The notes beneath the pieces are model-generated. The model saw only the letters and a list, made by a program, of their open reading frames with translations, had not been told where the DNA came from and made no database searches. Below are positions 50,201 to 63,380 of a DNA stretch of 64,000 nt, in pieces; positions within the stretch are counted from its first letter, which is position 1; the number at the start of each line of letters is the position of its first letter. This stretch comes from Tubulanus polymorphus (lineage: Eukaryota > Nemertea > Palaeonemertea > Tubulaniformes > Tubulanidae). Where the stretch lies: contig NC_134027.1 in assembly GCF_964204645.1 (NCBI RefSeq), forward strand, positions 9,660,485-9,724,484, in the 5' to 3' direction. Position numbers and translations under genes: made by a program.

Positions 50201-52106
50201 GTTAGTTTTAAACGTGTTCTCACCTTTCTGAGAGTTGGATTGTCATTTACGCTTAATGATGAACTACTACTGTAAGGAAACGACTACGGATGGCACTTCT
50301 ATTAACTATAAACCGTATGGATAGAGATTTCGAATACACATTCTCGTCGTGGTGATGATAATGAAAGCATTGTGCCCAAATACATAGATGATATGTACGT
50401 CGATATACGGAACTCTCAGAAACTGCGTGTAGTAAATGATAACGTGTCTCACATGAAATTATTATGTTGTAAAATGATGTCATATCACAAAGTCGAAGGT
50501 TTTTACGATTTTGCCGCATATTTCTCTCGTGTGGTGAATTATAGGATGACGGGTTTCACTTATCAGTTCTATGGGCATACGACTTCGCTTCGGGCTCCGA
50601 TTTTCGCCTTTTTTACATAGTGTATAATCATGGTACTCGATACCGTGAATATAAATATGTAGTCCTATGTCCGTGTATTGCCAAAGAGTTGATAGGTACA
50701 TTAAATATATTATATATATTAATCATAATTATTTATACGCAGATTGTAAATAGATATAAATTATTTCGAAGAATTATATCTCCTATACGGACAATGTATG
50801 ATTTGTACATCTCATATGTACATCTTCTCGAGAAACTGGCCAACGGTTCTTGCCCGTTATTACTCTATCAAACTGTTCCAGCTGTGATATATATATACAT
50901 TATATGTATAATCATTATCAAATCATAGGCAATTCCCGACGCGACCTGCATATACGAAAAATATATGGTCAGTGAAACAAAATGTGTACCGACTGACCCC
51001 TTCCTTGATCGTCGACGCAAAATAAGTGTGGCTCGAAACGAATTAGTCATCAAAAATATCTCTCAATAATCAACCACCCACCAGTTAAATCAGCCCCGGA
51101 GAAAATGAAATATAGATTTGTTTTGCGTGTTTGTATGCATATATATGTATGTATATATGTTTTGTTTTTTCTTTTGAATGAAAACTCATGGCGTATAACT
51201 GTGTTATTTGAAGCACCTCTAGTTGGCAAAATATACAACGTCATCAATTTAAAATCAAAAAAGGAAATACCGATGATCATAGTTTGTACTTCAATGTTGA
51301 TCTGTTGTTGTTTTTTTTTTGTAATTGTGTACGACATCACCTCATACACCTTATAAATTCACCCCGATGATGTTTAAACATATAGGCGAATATTTATGGT
51401 ATAAATTGGAGTATTTTGTTTAGCTTAACTATGTAACATTCATTGTTATAGTAAAAGTTCCTATGTGATTGGTTTCGTGTGTGTGTGTGTGTATATAACT
51501 GTTTCCAATGGATAAAAAATCTTATGATAGGGAAACATTGCATTTAAATCTAATGAACGTCTGTGATCTTCGCAATTTAGACGTGTGCTTGAAAAGAATG
51601 AACCGAAAACCAAAACGTCACGACAATTCATCTCTGTTTTTGTCATGCATTAAGAAAGAAAAATGTTTGCAGGGAAAAAAGTGTACGGAAAAGGATTCTC
51701 ACACGCAATAACTGTCTATTTCATATGATCGTATACATTGCATATTGTTCGATTCGTCAGTGGAATTCAGTAAAAATATCTATAATAACGTGTTAATGTT
51801 GGTGAAAATTTAAAAAAAAAGAAATGAACGGTTATTCAAACGTGTGTCAGTTCGCCGATAATAGAGAAGTTGAATGTGTGTGTACGTATAGCCTGAAGAT
51901 GAAGCCCAGAAACGAGAATTTTAATACTGTCTGTACAATTTCTCAAGGAGATCTATCTCGATCGATAATTCGTCACTCTCTCTCGTTCGTCTTTCGTATT
52001 TTCTTATGACAAATTACGAATAGATAATTAACAAATAAAGAACTGTGAGGCCTCTTTACGCGCACGTTGTATGCAGAAATGATGTTCTTTATATATTGTT
52101 CGATTT

Positions 52107-52133
52107 CGCGCGCGCGCGCGCGCACACATGTGT
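52107..52133. repeat. Alternating purine-pyrimidine tract (CG)n(CA)n
   Basis: The run CGCGCGCGCGCGCGCGCACACATGTGT alternates purine and pyrimidine over 27 bp. Such tracts are known to adopt Z-DNA under negative supercoiling. Confidence 0.85.
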
Positions 52134-53565
52134 CGCGCATAATATTTCCTAATCAGAAAGTGTGCGTCAAAAAGTTCATTCTTCGTTTATTTTCAAGGGG
52201 CACTGGTGTTTCGTAATTTTTCCTTGTAACGTACCACATTTTGTGCTAAAACGTGTATACACAATGTTGAAACCGTCGATATCATATGAATATTAAAATG
52301 CTATACCGATTATATTAGTGTGTTGTTTCGTTCGGGTATACTATAGATACACTACGTAATATATCTATATACATGTGACAGGGTTCTATGTACAGAGATG
52401 AAATAAAAGTCATCGTAAACAAAATTCATTACGCAGTATTCGTAATTTCAATTTTCGTTTTTGTTTTCCACATTTTCTTCGACGGGTGGCGGCTGTTCAT
52501 CGAGGAAGTGCAGCTGACATCATTGTTGTATTCATGATACCCCTTGCTCCGCGAGAATAAAACACCGTTTGCAGCAAAATTGAGAAGATTGTACGTTTGA
52601 TTGACAAATGACCATTTATATACAGAAATGACGAAATTGCAAATATTACGGATTAAAACTGAATTTCGCAAAAAGGTTGGCCAAAAAGTGCCACATACGA
52701 ATACAGTACCACAGTATGCAAATTAGCGAGGACAAATACTGGAATAGTATTTTGCAATTAATGATTCCCAAAAGAGATGGGGCCGAATAAGGAATTAGTG
52801 ATATCTCAATTGGACGAAGTAAAGAAATTAAGTAAAGATTTTTTAGATTTGTAAAATATGTTTGAGATTTATGTAGGCGCATGATATGCTTCTGAATGAT
52901 TCGTCGAAGATTTCTCTGTCATTAGTTGTTGGTGTGATCGCGACCTCTCTGTCAGGTAATAACCGGTGTACTGAGTGCACATTTCGATGAACTACTTATA
53001 AAGACTAAAAACTAAATTACTAGTACCGTGCTGTGACTACACGCGGCCAAATATTAGCCCTAATTACCAACTGACCTCACTACGGGGTGCTTCGTTAATA
53101 TATTAATAATCGTGGCAACGATTCACAATGACAACGGTCATTGCTCCAGCCAACTGGCCACCGTCTAGGTTTGCGTGACGGACGATTTATCAACAAACAT
53201 GATATTTGTCCCAGCGCATGCTAAGCCAGTGCACCAAATGGCCTTTCAGACCTATTGACTCGATATAAAATGACAGGTAGACTCGGCACGCAAGCGCAAT
53301 CCGTTGGACGTCGTATTACCGGCTGGGTCGTGGCGCTCAGTGATACACAATATCTTTTCATGCGTGGCATGCAATCAATCAGTCATGTCTGTATAGTACT
53401 GCTCACTTCTGGCTTCGAAAAAAACCATTTTTAATTTTTCTAACGATCGATTTGTATGGTTTCCACAGCGATTGGAAACGGAGGTCGCCTGGATCGTGGA
53501 GGTGTCTCTATCACCTCTGGGGTGAAACTTGGTATTTTATACTTTGATAAAGAATAATTATACAA

Positions 53566-53705
53566 TAGACTTCGCTCAAGTCGGATATTTTGGGACCGTG
53601 TAAATGTGTCCGACTTGAGTGATATCCGAATTGGATGTTAAGTATTTCATATAAAGCGTCACAAAAAATTTCAAAAAACATCCGAGTTGATCGGATCCGA
53701 GTCTA
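53566..53705. mobile_element. Small palindromic MITE, TA-flanked (pogo/mariner-like ends)
   Basis: The ends TAGACTTCGCTCAAGTCGGAT and, reversed, TAGACTCGGATCC...TCGGAT share AGACT and TCGGAT blocks and sit between TA dinucleotides. Inside, CTCAAGTCGGA (53575-53585) and TCCGACTTGAG (53609-53619) are perfect inverse copies. No transposase is encoded. TA target sites are typical of the Tc1/mariner/pogo group. Confidence 0.5.
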
Positions 53706-56700
53706 CAATACGTATTTTTCCAACGGTAAAAAGTATTGATCACCCAGAAATTCTACACGCTGATTATATAAACTACATAATCCACGTTCAAATGATTTCA
53801 ACAAATGTTTTATTTTTGAATTCGTAGCTTTTCATACATCATCACATTAGAGATCGAGAGTCATTATACGAGCCGTGGTTGTACTTGCACCGTATGGAAT
53901 TCATTAAGCCCATTTATATTACCGCGGCAAGGGGCAAGGTCCTTTCAACCCGCAACGTGCATATCTATCATTGTATGAAGTGAATGTCGCATAAAATTTT
54001 ATCACATTTATCATTAATAGATTCCCCCAGCTTGCCGCGGAATGAAAATACGTGTAGCTCGGATTCATATGACCGTAACCCATCCATGCCAGTTTCTCGA
54101 CAACAATGCGTGTCACACTTTTTATTCGCCGGCGAATTGCGAAGCTATTTCTAACGCGACGAGATAAGCTGCATAATTATCGTCGCCGAGAGAATGGCCA
54201 GAAATGCACCCACACGGTGCTTAATTATCGGGTGTCATTGTATCTATCGGGGATCGCAATATTTCGGGAGAATCATTATATCCGATGCAAGGATGCATTC
54301 ATCGAAAACCTGTTTCTCGGCGGATTTCAAAATGAAAATTCAACCGTGGTGTATCATAAACTACTGAATATGTACATAAATATATACACGCGAATCATGT
54401 TCGCGCATTCACTAATGCTAACTTCCAGCCAAGTGGGTACGAAAATACTATTTACTTTATTCCACACTGGTCGATAATACAATTCAGTTTTGTGCTGCAT
54501 CACATCAAAAATGACGCATAAAGAACGCGCAAAATCATTTAATACGCAGAAATATTGACTCGCGTATTGGCAGCAAAAATGCACATCGAAATAGACAAAC
54601 AGCCGTAGGTTAATACGTCCAGTAATATTGATGCGCACATTATTCTTACCGATTCACTGAAATTCGATATCTGCTTCGAACGAATAAAGCATCGATTTTG
54701 TTAACGTAAGTTGTTACTATACCCGGTACTCGATCGACGTCAAAAAAGTTACCGTTTGTGTCGAATCAAAGCGCGGCATAAACAAGGTGAGGTTGCCGTT
54801 TTACTGCTGCTGATCGGGGAACAACTAGGTCAGCGCTTCCGGTCGGCTCGCAACCAATCAGCAACAACGACAGAGCATTTCGCGCGAACAAAATGCAGGA
54901 AATCGTACGAACTCGCACAGTCCTGATTATATTACACATATATACGCGTTGGCGTGTTGAATTATTTGCATATTTCATGGATTAAAAAAGCTGAAGCCGG
55001 TATTGACTACTCAGTCTGTATCAATTTTAACAGCTGATACACACGTTAGGCTGAAGTAGCGCGATTGTGTATACTTCGGGCACCATTCTGACCAGATACG
55101 AATATTGAATGCCTTTTCTGCAACCGCAATTTTGAATTTGTGCACGATCTTTACAGATGTGTATCTTGTGTATCGCCTATTTCTTTTCGGATTGGATAAA
55201 ATCAATGAATTAGAAATTACTCAAAACAATATTACAAACTCACATAGAGTATTCCAAGCACCACCAAAATGATATGAATGATGTTGGTGAGTCGTGTCTA
55301 TAATCGGCACTTTTGACATCATTTTCAAGTTATCTTGACAAAGTTTCCACGAAATCAATGTAAACATGAATAGTCGTTTGACTTGCTCAGTATCTACACG
55401 ACGGCCTAATTAACTCGAAAGTCTAACCCTTTTCTTATTAATGCCTGGCGCCAGTTTGTCGCGGCTAGCGCGCCGGTGAGGACCTCAAGTGGGCCCGTTA
55501 AAAACGGAATATTAGCATTTTCATGCCCGACCCAGTAAATTCGTGTACGGTTGCTCTTATTTTTGCGAATGTATACATAATATAATATACACGTAGATAT
55601 ACACACTCATTCTATATGCCTAGATTCTTATATGTTTCACTTGAAATATTTTTTCTACAAGAAGGAATTGCGTGAAGTGACATTAATCAGCAAACGATTC
55701 AAATCGACCACGTATAAAGGAATATTTTGCCAATTTATACATTTCGCTTCATCCATTTAAGTCTTTCTTTAATCTGATCCGTTGGGCTGGATATTTTTGA
55801 TTTTTCCATTGTAAAAAATATCAAAACTTGCCATCAAACGCCTAAAAGAGTATTACAAGATTACACGTTGGCGTTAATTCGACTCTATGTTTTACAATCG
55901 TTTTTACAGGTGGCTTTTCTAGATTTATATCGGCTTGAAATATAGGTAAAATGAGCAGCTACGCTGAGTACCAGTTACAAACAGCTGCTTACTGTACAAC
56001 AGAGGATGAATGGCGGATCCTATTTCGTGAAAATCGTATATTTGATAACAATTGAAAGGGCGTCATTTTTTAAAGCGAAACGTGAATACTTTCGTCGCGG
56101 AGCAGATGTTTCTCGTCCGGTCTAGGTGCCGTAAGTGCAAGGGCTGAAACCAAATCCAGATTAGCGAAAAACAGCCTGACGTATATGTATATAAGACAAT
56201 ATATCTATATATGTGTGTATCTGTGATTGGCCCAGTAACTATCAGTTTATCACCAAATTAAAACTAACGACACCGCTCTCATGTCCAAAATATAGAAATG
56301 ATATGTATGTATGTATGTATGGTACATATCACTGAAATACTACGATATACAATGCGTATACGTATTTCTATGGAAATCGTCGGAATACTTTATCTTACAG
56401 ATCTTTCCACCTGTAGACCATAGAATGTTTCAAAAATTAATAGATCTCGTACATCTACGGCTGTATTTTACATCGACACATAGCGTGACACGTGTGTATG
56501 AACTGTTACCGGGCATATCAGTGTAGACTGCGTACGAGGTGATATCATCATATCATCATGATCATTATCACAACAATCGATCATCGATCGAGCATTGTTT
56601 AAAAGAAAGTTTCATTCCCTATGCACGTTGTAAAATGTCGTCGCGCTTATGTGATCACTCATCTTGCCAGGGAGCACCTCGCAGTTCTCGTTATCAGTCC

Positions 56701-59383
56701 GCAGTACACCTACGTGACGTATGGTCGTCGGAAATAAAACGTTTTACTTAATACGTACATATGCATATGCATTTCATAATTCTACGTGTCCTCTGAGACC
56801 GGGTTGACAAAACATTTGCATCTGTGTCGAAGAAATCAATGCCCCCTGTAGTTTGTACGCGATGCGACTTTTAGACAAAGGAAAATACGTCATTTCGAAT
56901 CGGAGATCATTTCTCTGGCAGAACGTTATAAAAAACGAATAGTCGTGTTTCCTGAGTCAAGTTATCTATATGATTTTCTCCTGCATTGTCCAAACAGATT
57001 GAGTTACCTATAATTTTGGTGCCGTAAATATTTTGTACCAGCGGGAATTTTTATTAAAAAATTAAAAACTCTTCCAAATAAAGATAATTCATCGTTTATC
57101 TAAGGCGAGAAAAATTGGTACCTCGCTTTTGCTTTCCTCTTAGCTTAAAAGCTCACCCGACCGACCGCCTATCTACCCCGTGCATTACTATTTTTGAATA
57201 TCATGATCAATTTTACCATAATAGACCCGGCATCTATGGGAATGAACTTACAAATGGTATTGCAGTTTACGAAATGATACGGCCGGTTAGGAGAAACAAA
57301 AGGTATTATTTTTCAGCCGAAGAGTGACGTTTTGGCGAGTGTGGCCGTCTGCTTAATGCAAATCGGTCATCTGCTGTCGATGATGACGAATAATGATGAG
57401 CTTTATTGAAAAAAAATACGTGGAAGAAGAGCTCATAGACGTGTGCGGATGCTGGTCAGATACGACATCTGTATGTATTCTTGTAGTTAAAAGTAAACAG
57501 ATTTGCAGTCCTAGTGCCATCGAGAACTACAGCTGACGTACATAATATTCAGCCAACGCAGTAAAATAAAACCGATAGCCCCTTCAACTGAAATAATTAA
57601 ATTCGCACGACGTGTACCTTTTCATACTGGAAACCGAGGTTAAACAAATTTTTGTGTGATTAAGTACAACGAGGTATATAAATAAATTCATCTGGCCTCT
57701 ACAAAACGACGAAACACTTATCTATTCACTGATATATAACCGATACCAAAAGATATTATATTTCCAACTCCAACATTTTTTGAAATATCATACGTCAAGT
57801 TGATGTTCAACAAGTTATCATGTTCGAGTTAAGTTGCCTGAATTTTTATTTTTAAGTTGACATATGATGGATATGCACTTTCTACAATTTCAGCAAATTT
57901 TAGGTTTCATGTTTATACATATGTATAGGCTGATGGAGTCGCATTCAATTTCCGGCGATCTAAACGTGTTTCAAAATTCATCAGGTATATCAGATGAGAG
58001 ATTACCAAATCTTCATGAAAATTATTTCGAAAATGATCAGAAAACATGCTAGCCATGTGCAATCATGGTACTTTTTCTGCCCTTAATGGTAGTATGTCCT
58101 ATTTATCATGGTCCCGCAGTCAGGTTTTTGATTGACAGGTCCTCTCACCCCGTCTATATGGCACATAATAATAGCGGTTAATGGTAACCTGAATAGCCAA
58201 CCTGAACTGAACAACTCGATCTTTAGTTCGCGTTCGCTATTCACAAAATGTCTTTTCAGTTCCTGACCATATAGGAGGTCCCAACATTTTGTCTGGTTAC
58301 ACTAGACTTATTGTGTCGAAATCTAAATAATTGAATGGCTAACATTTAGAATTTATTGATTGCTCTAAAATAATCACCGAGACTAAAATAACTGTGTATT
58401 TATCGCTGTGTTCGTTTGGAGAGGGCCCAGCGAGGTGATTGTCATAGAGGCATACAATTTCAACGTTGCGAGCCTTGCTTGGTGATTACCGCGGTTTTTA
58501 ACAGAATTAGTTCTAATACGTGAATAGCACCGATGTCGTCCCATTGTCGTGTCGCTCGTTCTTAGCCAAACTTCTCTAGACATTTGGGGTCCACAAGGTG
58601 CGAGTCCATTGAAAAGACGCCTCGATGGTGCGATATTTCATATGCTTGTTTAAACCGTATATATAATATGGGTTCATTTTGTTAAATGAACAGCGCAGTG
58701 TGATATAATTTTAGTTTTCAGAACGGCCACAACAAATTGAATGCACAGATAATATCAGTGGCGTCTCCTTAGTATTGACTACACGTTTTTATTTCAGTTT
58801 TAAATGAATATGTACGTGTGCATGCTCTCAAAAGTTTTATTTTGTAAATCATGAAGGCAGTTTTCGACACTAAAGATTTAGTTAGATAACGATTCAAATA
58901 TATGTTTATATGAAATAGAGTGAATATCTGCTAACTAGAGACATATAAATCAGTTTTTCTGTCTGAGAATGTTTTTACGATGCTTGTTCAGCGTCAGAAA
59001 AAAAATATAAGCTCAAACACTAACCGGCCTGAAATTCTTAATACATCATCCTTAGATTAATTTTCAATCGAATTTCTTTTTTTTAAATCTTATTCCATTT
59101 CATTTCGTACTGCGCTATTCTTATCTATAAATTCTTGTTTACTTTTAGATTTAGATTTTCTTTTATTCAATTATATTTCATTGTTTGGTAAGTGTTATAT
59201 TTCATTTATTTCATTCTACTTTCATCTTTATGCCATTCTTATCACTTTTATTCGATAACTTCACATAACTATTTTAGAGTTACATTCCAACGATAGTTGT
59301 AAGAACATTTAAGTATAAACAGAAGAACTTCAACGCCAGTTTGGGCAACGTTTTCGATAATCATTTTCACGATGAGACGCAGC
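53706..59383. other. Long stretch without a supported gene
   Basis: A 123-codon open frame at 54106-54477 (+) and a minus frame overlapping it have no domain. A TATG microsatellite is near 56303-56320. The remainder is AT-rich non-coding. Confidence 0.35.
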
Positions 59384-59677
59384 TCAATAGGCAGATGTAC
59401 ATTTTGCAGGGATGTAAAGAAATCGACCTAGGTCTCGATATGAATAGGCGACACGGCGAGCTCTGCCATCGAATGTTGGAAGGTGTTCCACTTCTATGAA
59501 AAGCCCCTTCATGGTTGACTGCGATCGACTGTGATTCAAGTGATACGCTATTTTGTCCGAGAAAAAATTGATTTCGTTGTGCGATAGAATTGCTTTGTGC
59601 ACGGAATCATTCACCAGTAGTGGAGGCAGACGATTACACCAGCAAAAACCCCCATTATCACAGTACATATTATGCAT
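59384..59677 (-). CDS. Candidate exon, unrecognised
   Basis: ATG at 59677 opens 97 codons in the minus frame, with text such as GGFCWCNRLPPLLV, SRSQSTMKGLFIEVEHLP and RDLGRFLYIPAKCTSAY, and an upstream TTTTTTTTCAG acceptor about 25 nt before the start. A stop (TAA) lies between that acceptor and the ATG in this frame, so if this is coding it begins at the ATG or uses another acceptor. No domain is recognised. Confidence 0.25.
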   Translation of the reverse strand: MHNMYCDNGGFCWCNRLPPLLVNDSVHKAILSHNEINFFSDKIAYHLNHSRSQSTMKGLFIEVEHLPTFDGRARRVAYSYRDLGRFLYIPAKCTSAY

Positions 59678-62600
59678 ATGACATGTGTGTTAGTGGGAAT
59701 CTCCTGAAAAAAAACCCCATGAATATACATCACTCCACGTGATGTTATGCATGATCCATAATTACAAAGGTATATAAACGCAATACTTCCCGGATCAAGT
59801 GGTATAATATTTAGATAACGGCATGTGTTGGATAGTACTGGTAATCGAATAGTTTTTCAAACTTGTTTAGTCCGTTTTAAATTGATCATATCATGTGCAC
59901 AGGTCAAATGTGAAAAGTACAAGAATGGAACGTAACAAGAAATGAACGGAAAGATGAAACAATTACTCGAAATAGATTTTAAAAACCGAACATTCACGGC
60001 GAAATTCGGTTTTCGTAGTTAGTCAACTAGTGATCGGAACTGATAACCAGATAACGCATTTTAGTTCTGTCGTCACGCATTTCACAGTGTCAACCATCTT
60101 GGTAATAGGTTCGAACTTACAACGACCGTGCTCAATCCCGAGGTCGCCCATTTTCGGACCATAGTTCCGTCTAACTGACATTCGGTTTCACTTCGCGAAT
60201 AGTCGACTAACTCCGATAACCGAAGTTATCCCTGGAATTTTGAATATCATCGAGATAAAAAATGACAATGGAGATTCACACATTAGCATTATGATAAGAG
60301 TTCTAAGTAGCTTGTCAACGAAAATCGTATTGAAGAGAGCTTTGTCGGCATCAACGAAGATTATTTCAACGCCGATTAGGTAAGAATAATGATACGGTAA
60401 CGCATTTTCACTTCGATCCCGTCGACTCTGACATAAAACGTCGTATCATGTTCTTATCGACGTTTCGGTATACGAAGTTTGCAGACGACTACTGATTAGC
60501 CAGCTTGACTGATTATCACAAAAATGGCAAGAGGATTTTCCTTCGGTCAGTCTCTGTCTCCTCCGTGATATATGCAACCTTATACCGGCTTGTTATTCGA
60601 TACCCAAAAGACGAAAAATCACGCCGGCTAAAATATGACAATATAAAAACCGACGACGAATATTGCGGATTTATTTCTGGATAAAACACGCTAAGTCGAG
60701 AACATGATTCTGTCTTTTTTTATGAATGAGTTATATATCTTCGACGATGATGCTGGAGGAATAGTCTTGTCGTCAAAAATGTGTACCCAAGAACAGAACA
60801 GTCCATCTGGGATCGTAATTTCTTCTAGCAAAGTATGAATATTACACGATAATAATATATCGCTTCGGTCTAGTCGTTTATGGCCAGTGCCGAGTTTCTT
60901 TGAAGGGCAGTTCTATTTCAAGAAAAGGAAATTTTTCACCGTGAAAAGGGGCACTTTCCTATTGAAAAAGGACAGATCTTAGGTATGATTTTTCGATAAC
61001 CTAAACTTAAACAAAAATAAAACCTGAGTAACTGAATAAACCCTTTGAGAATGGATTACTTATTTTCCAAAACATGAATATTGTATCCAAATTTCGAAGA
61101 ATCTTGAGCTGAATTTTTTATACTGACTTTTTGTAGGGGACTTCAAAAATTTTAAGGGGTTCGTTCGCTACCGGCTTGTGTACGTATTCGTGCAATGCGC
61201 GATGTTCGTAAAGATGCAATAACGATGCTTCTCAGCAGACGAATGGTTTCTATTATCATGGCCATATTACGGAAGAAGACATAATTATGCAGAGGACGCA
61301 CAGTTGTTCTAATGGGGAAACGAGTAATGTTTACAAATTTTGTATCGTCGGAATGCGCTATGATAATTCTAATGATAATAATATCATTGATAATGATGAT
61401 GATAATTCATAAAAACTTTATTTTTCGTTGAATAGTACGTACAGACACAATTATACAAAATATCATAAAAAGATAATATCATAAGTATGATCATGAAAAA
61501 CCAGAGTCTGTCCATGGTATGATATTACAGGGTCTATACACTATGCATTACTCCTGAAATTATTAACCACGCTTTCACAAATTCATCTCCAAATCGGAAT
61601 CTATCTAAGCTCTCAGTCGGGCTTACCCGCTATCATACAACCATTCATAGGTAGTGGTTTTAGGAACGCAAAGATTTGCTTTCATCTGTTACATCTGTTT
61701 CGAGAGAATTTAGACTCTTGCGAGAAACGAGTAAAATTCATGGGAAATACAATAGCGTATGCAGCGGTTCATTCGGTAGCGATTTGTCTTTGAGTTATTG
61801 CCTTTTTAGTACGAATGGAATGTTTACCGGTGTTTAATATACGCGCAGACGATTTTGCAACCCGAATGCGCTCATCTTAATAGCTAGAAAATAGCATCTC
61901 CACACAACGTAACATGCTATGAGTGGATTAAATGTAAACACCCATCCTTTTCCAATTAATTAGTTCTCCGATTGCCGACTGTGCACTATTGCTTTTTAAT
62001 TTTCGTCGAGTTACATTGCGACCGCTCGGGAGCAATCGTTTGTTTGACAAATGGGGCTACATTTTCCAGGCGATGACTCCGAATCTAGCATCTTTTATCA
62101 TTTTGGAGAAATAATAAGTTCATTCGCTGATTAATCTTGGCAAAATCTCCACGGATTGAATCCCCGGGAACATATGTCAATGAATTGTAATCTGTCGAAC
62201 GACAACATTTTCCTCCCAATTCGTTGATTACACACGTGCGGAGAGGCGAAATCGGCGCAATCCCGTGGAAGGCCATTTACAAGAAATAAAAACGCGATAA
62301 TGGTGACGTCTTCGGCATTTCCCGGGAGATTAGTGGCTCGGTAATATTCGTTCGGCGGTGGTAAAGGCCGCATTTACAGATAATGTCTGTCGCTCGGGGA
62401 AAGACTGTAAATTCGTCATTTCCACGCGAAAAAGAAAACTAGCAAATTGTTGATACATCGATGTAATGAACATTTAAGTAAACGTATATACATTATGTAT
62501 TAGAAGAGAATCGATATTTTTCAGCCAGCTTATTTTTTATTTTATAGCAAACATAATATCTCCATCGCAGTGAGTGAAACAAATGAGAAAAAATTTAACG

Positions 62601-62994
62601 GATTTGACGAAAGACCAGTTCAATCTTTAATTTTGTATTTGATTCGTAGAATATTTTTGATTTTTCTTAAAACTTTGAAGATTATCATTCAGATTCGATA
62701 TTTTGATTTGCTTCAGTTATAGAGGACTTGACACGTACACGCGTAGAATTTGAAATCTTCTGAACTTCAGCTGTTTCAGGGTTGAAAGTGATCAATCTCA
62801 GACGCCTATTGATGGACAACAACTGTTTCCTATGTCACCAAAAGGCCAAATCATCTAAGCGAATCGCCGGCTGTGAAAACCAACGTATCATTGTCAACCG
62901 TGGACAGCGTCTATCCATCTGGCACGCGTAGTTCCCCTCTACAGATGGCGCTGGTTATAACCCGTGACGACGAGTCTAACCGCCCTAGCCGATG
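59678..62994. other. Non-coding, no supported gene
   Basis: No open frame beyond 80 codons except mutual shadows at 62085-62373. A string of GATAAT-type microsatellite lies near 61370-61410. Nothing else is seen. Confidence 0.4.
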
Positions 62995-63380
62995 CTACAG
63001 ATGTAGCCGCGGTGGCCTGCTGCTATCACCTTTTGTTGAATAAACCGATTGAATTGGGTCGCCTGGCATATGGATTTTCAATAAGTGACCACTGTTGTCC
63101 ATATCGATGAATGTGCACGCTAATTGGCGAAACAAACCGATGACGTTCGATCCGAGCGTCCCGTCTAATTGACAAAACGACCCGTCAGCTGGCCCGGGTT
63201 CCCGATCAAAGTCTTTCGTATATAAAGGATCAACTAAGATGCCTGAATGAAGCAACTTAGGTATTGTAAGATTCTCGTTGTTGTTACACAACGCGTCAGA
63301 CCGATTGTAGCTGTTGAACTGTTTGAAAACAACGGAGCAAGAGTAGTGATTAATACTAGCAGAAGAATCCATACATTCAT
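62995..63380 (-). CDS. Candidate small secreted-protein gene, frame break
   Basis: Two frames overlap. ATG at 63378-63380 opens 48 codons whose first 24 (MNVWILLLVLITTLAPLFSN...) are an excellent signal peptide, stopping after FIQAS. In another frame 125 codons stay open from 63372 to 62995, with cysteines and phrases such as GSFCQLDGTLGSNVIG and DMDNSGHLLKIHMPGDP. A 47-nt intron (GTGTAAC...TTCATTCAG) would join both frames, but this is far shorter than the other introns here, so a real frameshift or a missing intermediate exon is equally possible. Not recognised. Confidence 0.35.

Larger units (their letters stand above)
47039..53565. other. Long non-coding flank downstream of Fezf
   Basis: No supported gene is seen in about 6.5 kb. 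All open frames are below 105 codons and AT-rich. Candidate poly(A) signals for Fezf are AATAAA near 47803 and 48103. A (GT)n run is near 51476-51494 and an alternating CG/CA tract at 52107-52133. Confidence 0.4.

Noticed and set aside
54106-54477. 123-codon plus-strand open frame
   Set aside because: No domain, AT-rich codons and an overlapping minus-strand frame suggest chance.
60100-60120. tRNA-like GGTTCGAAC T-arm motif (also near 10028 and 48818)
   Set aside because: No matching acceptor, D or anticodon stems could be placed around any of the three.
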